Positions 42,378 through 51,023 are shown, counted from the stretch's first letter. The stretch: DNA of 64,000 bases from Natronomonas moolapensis 8.8.11 (GCF_000591055.1 NC_020388.1:1240001-1304000); one strand, 5' to 3'. Made by a program: numbers and translations. Notes: generated from the letters alone by a model not told the origin.

Positions 42378-44210
42378 TCACTCGACTGTCGGGAGTTTCA
42401 CGACGAAGACCGACCCCTCCGGCTCGTTGTCCTCGACCCACACCTCGCCACCGTAGCCGGTGACGAGTGTGTCCACGAGATACAGCCCCATCCCGGTGCC
42501 GGCGCTATCGAGCCCCTTTCGCCCCTTTCCGAAGACGGTCTCTTTTTGCTCGTCGGGGATGCCCGGACCGTTGTCCGCGATCCGTACGGTCACCGCCCCG
42601 TCCCGTTCGGTCGCCGTGATCGTCACCTCGGGCACGGCCTTGTCGTTGTGCTGGATCGCGTTTTTGATGAGGTTCTCGAAGACGGACGGAAACATCCCGT
42701 CCGCGGTGACGTGAACCGAGGAGAGCCGGGCCTCATACGAGATCACCGGCTCGGGATACGAGGATCGGATCTCGCTGATTTTGCTTTCGAGCGTCGCTCC
42801 GAGGGGAACCCGTCGCGTTTCGCTCGAATCCGAGAGCAAGACGTCGGCTATGTCCCGAGCCGTCTGTGTGAGCTCGACGGCGTGTCGGGCACTCTCCAAT
42901 ACCGTCGCTGCGTGTTGGCTCGCCTCCTCGCCGTCACACGAATCCTTGAGAAGCTCCGCGTACGAGGTGACGAGCTGGAGGTCGTTGCGCACGTCGTGTC
43001 TGAGCACCTGGTTCAGTATTTCGAGCGTATCGCGCTGCTCTTCGAGCGTTCGCTCGTACTGTTTTCGTTCTGTGATGTCTCTCACAAGTTCGTGCAAGAC
43101 CGGGTCGCCGTCCAAGTAGAACCGGCTGAGCTTCACCTCGACCGGAAACTCCGTCCCGTCGTTCCGCGTGTGAACCCACTCGAAGGACGCTTCCCCCTCC
43201 TCGAGGGCGGCCTCGATGTGATCCTTCGCGGCTGTTTTCGAGTCCGCCCCGTCGGGCTGTGTCTCCGGCGATAGCTCCCAGGGGGTCCGCTCGGTGAACG
43301 CCTCGACGGAGTCAAATCCGAACAGCTCTAGGGCCCTCTCGTTGCAATCGAAGAATCCATCCTCGTCGAGGAGCACGACCGCGTCACGGGCGTCCTCGAA
43401 CAGGCTCCGATACTTGGCTTCGCGGTTTTCGAGCTCCCGTTCGTACTGCGTTTGTTCCGTGATGTCCAACTCGGCGCCGACGATCTCCGGTTCGCCCCCG
43501 TACTCGATGCGGCTGCCGTGTAACTCGATGTCGATCCGTTCGCCGTCCTTGGTCAGCCCGACCGTCCGGTACTGGATCTCGTCGACTCCCTGTTCGAGAC
43601 GCCGCTGGAGGTTCTCCTCGACCCGCTCGCGCTCTTCGGGGGCGACGAGGTCCAGCACCGACATTCCGACGACGGATTCGCGGTCGTACCCGTGTACCTC
43701 CGCGAGTTTCGGATTGACGTAGACGAACTCGCCGTCGCGTATGACGTAGATGCCGACGAGGTTCTGTTCGACGAGTTCTCGGTACCGACGCCGTGTCGCG
43801 TCGCGTTCCCGATCGGTTCGGAACGTCTCGACCGCCCGGTCGATCCGGTCTCTCACCGCGGGAAACTGCTCGATTCCGCTGTCCTTCCCGAAGTAGTCGG
43901 TGACACCCGCCGAGATGGCGTTGCTGGCTATCTCCTCGCTCCCCTCGCCGGCGAAAAGAAAAAACGGGAGGCCGAGGCCCCGATCGCGGACGGTCTCGAG
44001 GAACTCGATGCCGGTTCCCTCGGGCAGATCGTACGCAGCGACGACGCAGTCGAAGTCCGTCTCGGCGAGACGGCCGATTCCCTCGCTCGCATCCGTCGCC
44101 GTATCGGCCTCGAAACCGTCGCATCGTCCGAGGCGATCGATGAACGTTTCGGTGAAGTCCCGGTCGTCGTCGACGCAGAGAACGCGGATCGCATCGGAGT
44201 CCCCCTCCAT
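42378..44210 (-). CDS. Cytoplasmic PAS histidine kinase with a pseudo-receiver domain
   Basis: This 610-residue protein has an N-terminal receiver-like domain (1-125), two PAS domains (about 135-255 and 262-385), a HisKA helix with the phosphoacceptor His in QVLRHDVRNDLQ, and an HATPase domain (NLIKNAIQHND, DNGPGIPDEQ, GTGMGLYLV). The receiver keeps the acidic pocket (CVDDDRD) and the Lys (DYFGKDSG). Its phosphoacceptor Asp position reads CVVAAYDLP (Ala in place of Asp), and the conserved Thr reads FAGEG (Ala). The receiver is thus unlikely to be phosphorylated. There is no membrane segment. No partner regulator gene is adjacent. Confidence 0.9.
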   Translation of the reverse strand: MEGDSDAIRVLCVDDDRDFTETFIDRLGRCDGFEADTATDASEGIGRLAETDFDCVVAAYDLPEGTGIEFLETVRDRGLGLPFFLFAGEGSEEIASNAISAGVTDYFGKDSGIEQFPAVRDRIDRAVETFRTDRERDATRRRYRELVEQNLVGIYVIRDGEFVYVNPKLAEVHGYDRESVVGMSVLDLVAPEERERVEENLQRRLEQGVDEIQYRTVGLTKDGERIDIELHGSRIEYGGEPEIVGAELDITEQTQYERELENREAKYRSLFEDARDAVVLLDEDGFFDCNERALELFGFDSVEAFTERTPWELSPETQPDGADSKTAAKDHIEAALEEGEASFEWVHTRNDGTEFPVEVKLSRFYLDGDPVLHELVRDITERKQYERTLEEQRDTLEILNQVLRHDVRNDLQLVTSYAELLKDSCDGEEASQHAATVLESARHAVELTQTARDIADVLLSDSSETRRVPLGATLESKISEIRSSYPEPVISYEARLSSVHVTADGMFPSVFENLIKNAIQHNDKAVPEVTITATERDGAVTVRIADNGPGIPDEQKETVFGKGRKGLDSAGTGMGLYLVDTLVTGYGGEVWVEDNEPEGSVFVVKLPTVE

Positions 44211-44289
44211 ACCCCTATCTGTCCGGTATATGTGATAAATAACCGGGGTTGCAGCCGGCTCGGAGCTCCAGATCCGCGAGCGGGGTGCG

Positions 44290-44694
44290 CTACTCGCCGC
44301 GGACGCCGGTCGCGTCGAAACCGAGTTCCTCCACGCCCTCGACGATCGCCGCCTGGTCGGCGTCGGCCTCGTAATAAAACACCACGTCGTAGGTCCCCTC
44401 GCGCATCAGCTGTTGGCACTCCCAGACGAACTCCTCGCCGTCGAGCGTGAGCCCCTGGTGTTGGTTGATGCCGAACGACTCGTCATCGTTGCCGGAGTAG
44501 ACGTAGGTGTCGGTCGGCTCGATCCCCGCCGCCTCCGAGATGAGGTTGCCGACGTCGAGAGTGGCCTGATGGAGCGTCGGCTCCTCGTCGCTCGTCAGAT
44601 TGGTGTCGACGATCACACCGTTGAGCCGTATCTCGCCCGGTTCGAGAAGCGCCTTCGTCCGCCGATACAGGTCGTCGTCGATGGGTTCGGCCAT
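44290..44694 (-). CDS. Conserved haloarchaeal protein, DUF5778-like
   Basis: This 134-residue acidic protein contains DDDLYRRTKALLEPGEI, a TYVYSGNDD segment and NQHQGLTLDGEEFVWECQQLMREGTYDVVFYYE. The last part agrees with my memory of the haloarchaeal DUF5778 family, which has no known function. I see no membrane segment or catalytic motif. The ATG at 44694 is preferred to an upstream GTG that would add 12 residues. It is divergent from uppS with 95 bases between the starts. Confidence 0.7.
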   Translation of the reverse strand: MAEPIDDDLYRRTKALLEPGEIRLNGVIVDTNLTSDEEPTLHQATLDVGNLISEAAGIEPTDTYVYSGNDDESFGINQHQGLTLDGEEFVWECQQLMREGTYDVVFYYEADADQAAIVEGVEELGFDATGVRGE

Positions 44695-44789
44695 GTCGGA
44701 GCCATCGCCACCGACGCTAATACGCGTCACGGTCCCCGCCGATCCGCAGAAAACAAGACTGATTGCGCCGGGGGGGATAGATCCGATGA

Positions 44790-45695
44790 ATGCTTCAGCG
44801 CCTCCGGGGACTCACACGGCGGCTCTACGAGCGCGTGCTCGAACGTGAGGTCGCCGGCGTGCCGGCACACGTCGCGGTGATCCAAGACGGAAACCGCCGG
44901 TACGCGCGCGAACACGGCGAGGAGACGACCGACGGGCACCGAGCGGGCGCGGACACGACCGAGCGCGTCCTCGAGTGGTGTGCCGACCTCGGCGTCGAGG
45001 AGTTGACCCTGTACGCCTTCTCGACGGAGAACTTCGAGCGCCCTCCCGAGGAGCGCGAAGCGCTGTTCGACCTCATCGCCGAGAAGCTCCGGACGTTCGC
45101 GGACCGCCCCGAAGTCCACGACCGCGGCGTCCGGATCCGGGCGATCGGAGAGACCGAACGCCTGCCACAGCGGGTCCGCGAGGCGGTCGCCTACGCCGAG
45201 GGACGCACCGACGACCACGACGCCTTCCGGTTGAACGTCGCACTAGCCTACGGCGGCCGCGCCGAACTGCTCGGCGTCGCCCGGGACGTCGCTCGCTCGG
45301 CGGCGGCGGGCGAGTGCGATCCGGGGGATGTGACCGTCGAGACGATCGAGGACCGCCTCACGACCGGACCGACGCGGGACGTCGATCTCATCATCCGGAC
45401 CGGCGGGGCCGAACGGACGTCAAATTTCCTGCCCTGGCACGCCAACGGCAACGAGGCCGCCGTCTACTTCTGTGCCCCGTACTGGCCGGAGTTCTCGCGG
45501 ATCGATTTCCTGCGGGCGATCCGGACCTACGAGTCGCGCCGGGAGTCGTGGCGAAAGAGCCGCGCCCAGCGGGCGGCGGCGCTGGTCCGGGCCGCCGGGG
45601 ACGACCTAGAGGGATCCGGCGGGGTCGCCGGGATACGATCCCTCGATCGGAGCGATCCCGAGGACTCGGGCGACCACGATGCGCCACTCGGGTGA
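44790..45695 (+). CDS. uppS: cis-Prenyltransferase (polyprenyl diphosphate synthase), catalytic-type subunit
   Basis: This 301-residue protein matches cis-prenyltransferases, which extend allylic diphosphates with isopentenyl diphosphate to make the dolichol-type lipid carrier. The catalytic P-loop AHVAVIQDGNRRYAR has Asp33-Gly-Asn-Arg. LTLYAFSTENFERP, ALAYGGRAEL, DLIIRTGGAERTSNFLPW and NEAAVYFCAPYWPEF are all present. The C-terminus departs from bacterial UppS: the R-R-F-G (RxG) motif is replaced by YESRRESWRKSR, and a tail of about 45 residues follows. A second paralogue that has the RxG but lacks the P-loop lies at 46918-47526. Confidence 0.93.
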   Translation: MLQRLRGLTRRLYERVLEREVAGVPAHVAVIQDGNRRYAREHGEETTDGHRAGADTTERVLEWCADLGVEELTLYAFSTENFERPPEEREALFDLIAEKLRTFADRPEVHDRGVRIRAIGETERLPQRVREAVAYAEGRTDDHDAFRLNVALAYGGRAELLGVARDVARSAAAGECDPGDVTVETIEDRLTTGPTRDVDLIIRTGGAERTSNFLPWHANGNEAAVYFCAPYWPEFSRIDFLRAIRTYESRRESWRKSRAQRAAALVRAAGDDLEGSGGVAGIRSLDRSDPEDSGDHDAPLG

Positions 45696-45738
45696 ACCGG
45701 CCGCCGATGTTGGCCAACGGTCGGCCGATATATGCGGA

Positions 45739-45748
45739 TTTTTATCGG
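45739..45748 (+). promoter_or_regulatory. TATA-like element of the UPF0104 gene
   Basis: A TTTTTATCGG run lies about 27-35 bases before the ATG at 45774. It favours that start over an ATG at 45732 that lies upstream of it. Confidence 0.4.
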
Positions 45749-45773
45749 TTGCGGACGGATGCAGCACCTACCG

Positions 45774-46754
45774 ATGCGGGACAAGGTGAAACCGTTACTC
45801 AGCCTAGTTGCGGCGGGCCTCGCGTTCGCGGGGATCGTCCTCTTTGTTGACCTGTCGGAGACGTTTGCGGTCGTCCGCGACTCGGATCGACGATACGTCT
45901 CCGTCCTGTTCGTCTCCATGACGGTCGCGACGCTCATGCGGGGGTACGTCTACGTTCGGTTGCTCTCACTCGTCGGGTTCGACGGCGGGCTACGCCGCGG
46001 GCTGTGGCTGTTTTTGGTGTATACGGTGTTCCGGTACACCCTGCCGTACGCTATGGCCGGCACGCAGACGGTGCTGGCGTATCTCTCCTCGCGAGACGAA
46101 CGCGTCGACGTAGAACACGCGTTCGGCGCGGTGTTGGTCGCCGACATTCTGGTGTACGTGCCGCACTTCACGCTGGGCGCCGTCGGCATCGCTGCCTATA
46201 GCGGCGCCGTACCGGACGGCACGCTCGTCTCGACCGGACTGCTCCTCGGAGGCCTCGTTGCGGTGCTGTGTCTCGGATACTACCAGCGCTGGATCGTCTA
46301 CCGGGCGTTCGAGCGCGTGACGGACCTCGCGAACGCCGTGTTGACCCGCGTCGGGGGGACCTCGACCGTCGGTGGGGCGTCGCGCGTGTCGTCGTTCTAC
46401 GAGTCGATCGACAGGATCTCCGCGAGCCGCCGGGCGACTGCGAGCGGGGTCGTGTTCGGACATCTTGGAATGGCCTTTTTGATGCTCCCGCTCACCGTCG
46501 CCGGATACGCGGTCGGCGTGACCATTCCGATCGAACTCGCGGCCGGCATCGTGATGACGACGAAGTTCTCTGGCGTTCTCCCCACACCGGGCGGAGTGGG
46601 CGGAATAGAGGCCATCATGATCGCGATGCTCGTCGGCGTCGGGGATATCGGGGGCGCGAGTGCCGCCGCCGTGACGCTTCTGTACCGGCTCTCGACGTAC
46701 TGGTATCTGCTTTTGCTCGGCGGGATCGCCGCGCTCCCGTTCGTACGGGGCTGA
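45774..46754 (+). CDS. UPF0104/LPG-synthase TM-region family membrane protein
   Basis: This 326-residue protein has about eight hydrophobic segments. It shows the UPF0104 pattern with RLLSLVGFDGGLRRGLWLFLVYTVFRYTLPYA near residue 60-90 and KFSGVLPTPGGVGGIEAIMI near 270-290. The P-x-P-G-G-x-G-x-x-E motif is the family signature. Members include the flippase domain of MprF and putative lipid-carrier transporters. Its place between two prenyltransferase genes suggests work on polyprenyl-phosphate lipids, by inference. It ends 22 bases before the first 52-bp repeat. Confidence 0.82.
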   Translation: MRDKVKPLLSLVAAGLAFAGIVLFVDLSETFAVVRDSDRRYVSVLFVSMTVATLMRGYVYVRLLSLVGFDGGLRRGLWLFLVYTVFRYTLPYAMAGTQTVLAYLSSRDERVDVEHAFGAVLVADILVYVPHFTLGAVGIAAYSGAVPDGTLVSTGLLLGGLVAVLCLGYYQRWIVYRAFERVTDLANAVLTRVGGTSTVGGASRVSSFYESIDRISASRRATASGVVFGHLGMAFLMLPLTVAGYAVGVTIPIELAAGIVMTTKFSGVLPTPGGVGGIEAIMIAMLVGVGDIGGASAAAVTLLYRLSTYWYLLLLGGIAALPFVRG

Positions 46755-46775
46755 GAACGGACTGTGCGCGAGTCC

Positions 46776-46931
46776 GGATGCCGACTCGCTTCGCTCGCCG
46801 CCCAGGGCTCGGCCTACCGGCCGAACCGGATGCCGACTCGCTTCGCTCGCCGCCCAGGGCTCGGCCTACCGGCCGAACCGGATGCCGACTCGCTTCGCTC
46901 GCCGCCCAGGGCTCGGCCTACCGGCCGAACC
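46776..46931. repeat. Three perfect tandem copies of a 52-bp unit
   Basis: The unit begins GGATGCCGACTCGCTTCGCT and ends GGCCTACCGGCCGAACC. Copies start at 46776, 46828 and 46880 with no mismatch. Each holds a hairpin TCGGCC-TACC-GGCCGA. The last copy overlaps the 3' end of the convergent prenyltransferase-like gene and encodes its final R-F-G-R and stop on the minus strand. The other two copies lie between the two convergent gene ends. It may act as a bidirectional terminator or be a recent slippage product. Confidence 0.95.
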
Positions 46932-47526
46932 GACGCTTTCGTTCCTGAAAATCGCGAACTGCGCGCAGGAAGTCGCGGCGTCTGAAGTCCCGCCAGTTGA
47001 CGTCGGTGAAGTACAACTCGGAGTACACCGACTGCCAGATGAGGAAATCCGAGAGCCGCTCGGCCCCGGTCTTGATCACCAGATCGGGCGGGGACTGAAA
47101 AACGAGCCGGCGTTCGATCTCGCTTTCGTCGATCTCGTCGGGATCGAGTCGTCCCTCGGCGGCGTCCGCCGCGATCCGCTGAACGGCGGACGCGAACTCC
47201 TGGCGACCGCCGAGGCCGATGCTCACCTGCACCGGGGCGTCGGCCACCAGTTCGGCACCCGGCTCGCGGATCGCGACCGGCCGAGGGGTTTCGAGACCGG
47301 ACAGCGCCGTCCGAAGCGTCGGGACCACGGCCTCGTCGAGGACGCTCACGTAGATCAACACCTCCTCGATGCCGACCTCGAACGCCCACCGGAGGAACGA
47401 CGAGAGCGTATCGTATGCACCCTGCTCGAGGAGGTCATGTTCGGTGGTGACCAAAGCGATCCGCCCCGGAACATCTTCCCCGCTCAACCGGATCCGGGCG
47501 GCGAGATAGCGGTCGTACAGGCCCAC
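46918..47526 (-). CDS. cis-Prenyltransferase-like protein lacking the catalytic loop (NgBR-like)
   Basis: This 202-residue protein has the C-terminal half of a cis-prenyltransferase: [37 protein letters not shown] and a last helix ending KRRFGR. The last part is the RxG motif of bacterial UppS and eukaryotic NgBR/Nus1. The N-terminal half keeps the fold ([21 protein letters not shown]) but has no D-G-N-x-R loop: the matching place reads [18 protein letters not shown]. It should not be active alone. Beside a catalytic paralogue that lacks RxG, it looks like the accessory chain of a heteromer. The start is a GTG at 47526, divergent from the DUF92 gene by 84 bases. Confidence 0.85.
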   Translation of the reverse strand: MGLYDRYLAARIRLSGEDVPGRIALVTTEHDLLEQGAYDTLSSFLRWAFEVGIEEVLIYVSVLDEAVVPTLRTALSGLETPRPVAIREPGAELVADAPVQVSIGLGGRQEFASAVQRIAADAAEGRLDPDEIDESEIERRLVFQSPPDLVIKTGAERLSDFLIWQSVYSELYFTDVNWRDFRRRDFLRAVRDFQERKRRFGR

Positions 47527-47609
47527 GACCCTACATTCGCCGCCGGCGTTCTCAACGTGTCGATCCGCCCTTCGGGAAGATTAAGTGATCAACGGGGATA
47601 CCTCGGGTC

Positions 47610-48938
47610 GTGACCGGGGACATCTCTCGCGCCGTCGGCTACCTCCTCGTCGGGAGTCTGGCGTTCGTCGCCCCGGTGCTCGAGGGGCGCGTCGACGACA
47701 CACTCGCCGCGGTCGGCACCGTTTCGCCCTTCGTCCTCCTCGCGACGATTGCACTCGCCTCGAAACGGGGACCGATGTTCGAGTTCTTCGCCCGCCACGG
47801 CGACCGGAAGGCCGAACGGCTCTACAGCCTCGCGTCGTTCGCACTCGCCGTCTGCGCGCTCGCGGTGCTTTTCGCCGCGCTGGATCTCCCACTGGCCGCG
47901 TTTGTCGCGTCGGTGTTCGTCCTGACCGCCGGCAACCTCGGCCAGCGACTCGCGGCGGCCCGCGTGCCCGCCCCCATCGTCGGCGCCGCCGCCTTCTGTG
48001 TGCTCGGGACGGCAGCCGGCGTCGCGGCGGTGTTCGTCGCTGGGGCACTCGGCGGCACCGTCCCCGCCCCCGAAACTGTCGTGTTCGTCACCGCCAGCGG
48101 CGCGATCGTCGGGGCGATCGTCAGGGCCACCCTCTCGCCGTTCGACGACACTTCCGTGCTGTTGTCGGTCGCGCTCGTCGTCTGGTTTCTGCTCGGGCTG
48201 GCCCCTGTCTCGGGGCCGACACCGGTCGCGGTCGGCCTCGCCGCTACGGTCGCGTTGGGCTATGCCGCCTACGCGCTCGGCACCGCCTCAACGAGCGGGA
48301 CGCTCAGCGGCGTACTGCTGTCGCTTTGGGCGGTCGTCCTCGGCGGCTACGGCTGGTTCGCCCTGCTCGTCACGTTCTTCGGGCTGGGCGGGCTGGCTTC
48401 GAAGTACCGATACGATGAAAAGCTCAAGCGGGGTATCGCCGAGGAGAACGAGGGGGCCCGGGACGGCAGCAACGTGCTGGCGAACTCCGCAGTCGCCCTC
48501 CTCGCCGTCGTCGCCTACGCCGCCTCCGGAACGCTCGGCGTCGACCCCCTCGTCTTCCAGTTCGTCTTCGCCGGCGCGGTCGCGGCGGCGCTGGCCGACA
48601 CGTTCTCGAGTGAGTTCGGCGGCCTCTTCGACTCCCCGCGGCTGGTCACGACGCTCGATCCCGTCCCCGCCGGAACCGACGGCGCCGTCACCTGGCAGGG
48701 CGCACTCGCCGGGGGGATCGGCGCCGGCCTCATCGCCACCCTCGCCGTCGGTTTCTTTGCATTCGGCCCCGCCGCGGCGCTCGTGGTTCTCGGAACGGGG
48801 TTCCTCGGGATGGTCGTCGACAGCGTCCTCGGGGCGACGCTGGAAGGCGGGCGGGTCGGCAACCAGAGCGTCAACCTGCTCGCGACGCTCTCGGCCGGCG
48901 TCGTCGCCGGCACCGTCGCCGTCGCCTCGTTCGTATGA
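47610..48938 (+). CDS. DUF92/TMEM19 family membrane protein
   Basis: This 442-residue protein has about 11-12 hydrophobic segments. The second half is the DUF92/TMEM19 domain: LGGLASKYRYDEKLKRGIAEENEGARDG (near 258-285), ADTFSSEFGGLFD (near 330) and GNQSVNLLATLSAG near the C-terminus. Plant VTE6 of this family phosphorylates phytyl phosphate. The first half (about 1-230) is extra membrane sequence and may be a fused dolichol-kinase-like part. Together with the prenyltransferase pair this suggests polyprenyl (pyro)phosphate metabolism, by inference. It starts with GTG and overlaps the next gene by four bases. Confidence 0.82.
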   Translation: MTGDISRAVGYLLVGSLAFVAPVLEGRVDDTLAAVGTVSPFVLLATIALASKRGPMFEFFARHGDRKAERLYSLASFALAVCALAVLFAALDLPLAAFVASVFVLTAGNLGQRLAAARVPAPIVGAAAFCVLGTAAGVAAVFVAGALGGTVPAPETVVFVTASGAIVGAIVRATLSPFDDTSVLLSVALVVWFLLGLAPVSGPTPVAVGLAATVALGYAAYALGTASTSGTLSGVLLSLWAVVLGGYGWFALLVTFFGLGGLASKYRYDEKLKRGIAEENEGARDGSNVLANSAVALLAVVAYAASGTLGVDPLVFQFVFAGAVAAALADTFSSEFGGLFDSPRLVTTLDPVPAGTDGAVTWQGALAGGIGAGLIATLAVGFFAFGPAAALVVLGTGFLGMVVDSVLGATLEGGRVGNQSVNLLATLSAGVVAGTVAVASFV

Positions 48939-49339
48939 TCCGGGCGATGACGACGGTGGATCGGCCGGCCGTCCGGCGTCTGCAGGATCACCTCGCCTAC
49001 GCCGATCCGGACCTCGTCGGCGCCGCCGTCACAGGGCCGTTTCTCGGCCGCGTCGCCGTCGATGGTGATCGGGTCGTGGGGTACGCGATCGCGCTTCCGG
49101 CGCGCTCGACGGCGCTCTCGGAACTCGTCGTCGCGCCACACGCGCGAGAAACGGGCCACGGCCGGGCGCTCGTCGAGTCGGTCGCGTCCGATAACACAGA
49201 GCGGATCGTCGTCACGACGCCGGTCGAACGCGAGTCGGCCAGGCGGTTCTACGACGCCATCGGGTTCGAGCTCGACGCCCGACGGCCTGGCTTCTACGCC
49301 GACGGTGCGGACGCGCTACGCCTCGTTCGACGCCAGTAA
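48935..49339 (+). CDS. GNAT family N-acetyltransferase
   Basis: This 134-residue protein has the GNAT fold. Strands around VVGYAIALP and LSELVVAPHARETGHGRALVESV give the acetyl-CoA loop R/Q-x-x-G-x-G/A (here RETGHGRA, near 65-72), and a C-terminal SARRFYDAIGFELDARRPGFY is typical. It overlaps the DUF92 gene stop by four bases, so the two are coupled, and its 3' end overlaps dnaG on the other strand by 24 bases. The substrate is unknown. Confidence 0.88.
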   Translation: MIRAMTTVDRPAVRRLQDHLAYADPDLVGAAVTGPFLGRVAVDGDRVVGYAIALPARSTALSELVVAPHARETGHGRALVESVASDNTERIVVTTPVERESARRFYDAIGFELDARRPGFYADGADALRLVRRQ

Positions 49340-50860
49340 CTGATCGACGGTGCGTATCCGAACGCTCGTCGGTCGTTTGACGAACTCCCCGGTCGAGGCG
49401 GCGACCACGTGTTCGACGCCGCGCTGTGCCGCGACGTCGAGAAGCCGTTGGTCGAGTTCGGCGTCGACGACGACCGCCGTGGGGACTGGCTCCGCGTCGA
49501 CGAGTCGCTCGAACGCCGCCGCCGCGTCGCCGGACGACAACACGCCGTACTCCGCATCGAGCAGGTGAACCCGACCAGAACTCTCGCCGATAACCGCCCG
49601 GGTATGCCCGCGAAGTGTGTCCGGTTGCGCCGGGGGCCGCCCGTCGTCGGTCGCCTCGTCGGTGTCGTCGGTCGCCTCGTCGGTGTCGTCGGTCGCCTCG
49701 TCGGTGTCCGCGTGATCGGTGTCGTCAGCGGCGTCGGCGCTGCCCCGCGCTTCGGCGCTATCGGCCGACTCTCCGGCGTCCGCTGTCGTGGGCTCCTCCG
49801 ACGTCCGCTGCGTGGCGCCTTCGGGTGAGGCCTCGACCGCGGTGGCGTCCGCGGCCTCGGCCTCGACGGCGTTATCGCTCCCGGTCGACGTGGGGTGGCC
49901 GCTGTCCGAGGGGCGCCCCGCCGGCGCGTCGGGGTCCGCGTTCACAGTTGCGGACCCGGCGGTGTCGCTGGCCCGGTCTATGGCCGTATCGCCGTCCGAC
50001 GCCTCGGTGTCCTCGCCCGAGGCGGCGGCTTCGGTCGATCGGCCGGCCGCTTCGGCCGCCTCGAAGCGCTCGTAGGGGACCTTTTCGCGAAGCGCGGTCA
50101 TCACCTCGTGTCGGTCGAGGTCCTCGACCGAGCGGTCCTCGGGCGCCCGCGCGACGTAATCGATGTCGCCGACCTGTGCCAACTCCCGTCGGATGAGTTC
50201 ACCGCCGCGGTCACCGTCCAGAAAGGCGGTAACGGTTCGGGACTCGGTCAGTTCGGCGATCTGCTCGGGGACGTTCGTCCCCTCGACGGCGACGGCGTTC
50301 TTGATTCCGTACTGCAACAGCGTAAGCACGTCCGAGCGCCCCTCGACGACGATGATCGCGTCTGAGTCGGCGACGCGCGGGCCCGCGGGGAGTTCCTCGT
50401 ACTCGGTGATGTCCTCGATTCTGACGGCTTGTCGGACTTCCTCGACCAAGTCGCTACTCGAGCGTATCGACTCGTCGAAGGCGCTTCCGAACAGTACCTT
50501 CGCACGCTCGACGACCTGGCGACGTCTGGCCGCCCGAACGTCCTCGATCTTTCTGACCTCGATCGTCGACCGGCAGGGGCCGACCCGATCGATCGTCTCT
50601 AGGGCCGCCCCGAGGATGGCCGTCTCGACCCGATCGAGGCTCGTCGCGATGGTGATCCGGCCGAACGACTGGCCGTTCTGGGAGTCGATCTCGACGTCGA
50701 TCCGTCCGACCTTCGAGGAGTCCTGTAGCTCACGGAGGTCGAGTTCGTCGCCGAGAAGGCCCTCGGTCTGGCCGAAGACCGCCCCGACGACGTCGGAGCG
50801 TTCGACGATCCCCTCCGCCGTGATGTCCGCGTGTACGAGATATTTGGCTGTGTCTTGCAT
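49316..50860 (-). CDS. dnaG: Archaeal DnaG primase
   Basis: This 514-residue protein is the archaeal DnaG, a TOPRIM protein associated with the exosome and possibly priming. The N-terminal helical domain starts MQDTAKYLVHADITAEG. The TOPRIM domain begins AIIVVEGRSDVLTLL (near 170-185) and continues through AFLDGDRGG (near 213). An acidic, low-complexity linker with TDEATDD repeats (about 270-420) precedes a conserved C-terminal domain of about 90 residues (LLDAEYGVLSSGDA). The linker is longer than usual. The ATG at 50860 is the standard start. Confidence 0.95.
   Translation of the reverse strand: MQDTAKYLVHADITAEGIVERSDVVGAVFGQTEGLLGDELDLRELQDSSKVGRIDVEIDSQNGQSFGRITIATSLDRVETAILGAALETIDRVGPCRSTIEVRKIEDVRAARRRQVVERAKVLFGSAFDESIRSSSDLVEEVRQAVRIEDITEYEELPAGPRVADSDAIIVVEGRSDVLTLLQYGIKNAVAVEGTNVPEQIAELTESRTVTAFLDGDRGGELIRRELAQVGDIDYVARAPEDRSVEDLDRHEVMTALREKVPYERFEAAEAAGRSTEAAASGEDTEASDGDTAIDRASDTAGSATVNADPDAPAGRPSDSGHPTSTGSDNAVEAEAADATAVEASPEGATQRTSEEPTTADAGESADSAEARGSADAADDTDHADTDEATDDTDEATDDTDEATDDGRPPAQPDTLRGHTRAVIGESSGRVHLLDAEYGVLSSGDAAAAFERLVDAEPVPTAVVVDAELDQRLLDVAAQRGVEHVVAASTGEFVKRPTSVRIRTVDQLLASNEA
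49643..49705. repeat. 21-bp tandem repeat in the dnaG linker
   Basis: Three copies of GTCGTCGGTCGCCTCGTCGGT encode TDEATDD on the minus strand. The unit length keeps the frame. Confidence 0.9.
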
Positions 50861-51023
50861 TGATGAACTGCCCGTCACCGGGCGATAGTGATGGTAATTG
50901 ATCCATGAGTGACCCCATGGGTGGTTTAAATACGGCCGTTCGGACGTATAAATGATGCGGCACGGCTCGGCGTTGCCGGAGGCTCTCTCTACCCGTCACC
51001 GCCACGCAGCCACGGAGTAGCCT

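Noticed and set aside
46776-46931. CRISPR array
   Set aside because: The three 52-bp units are directly adjacent with no spacers, and no cas gene is near.
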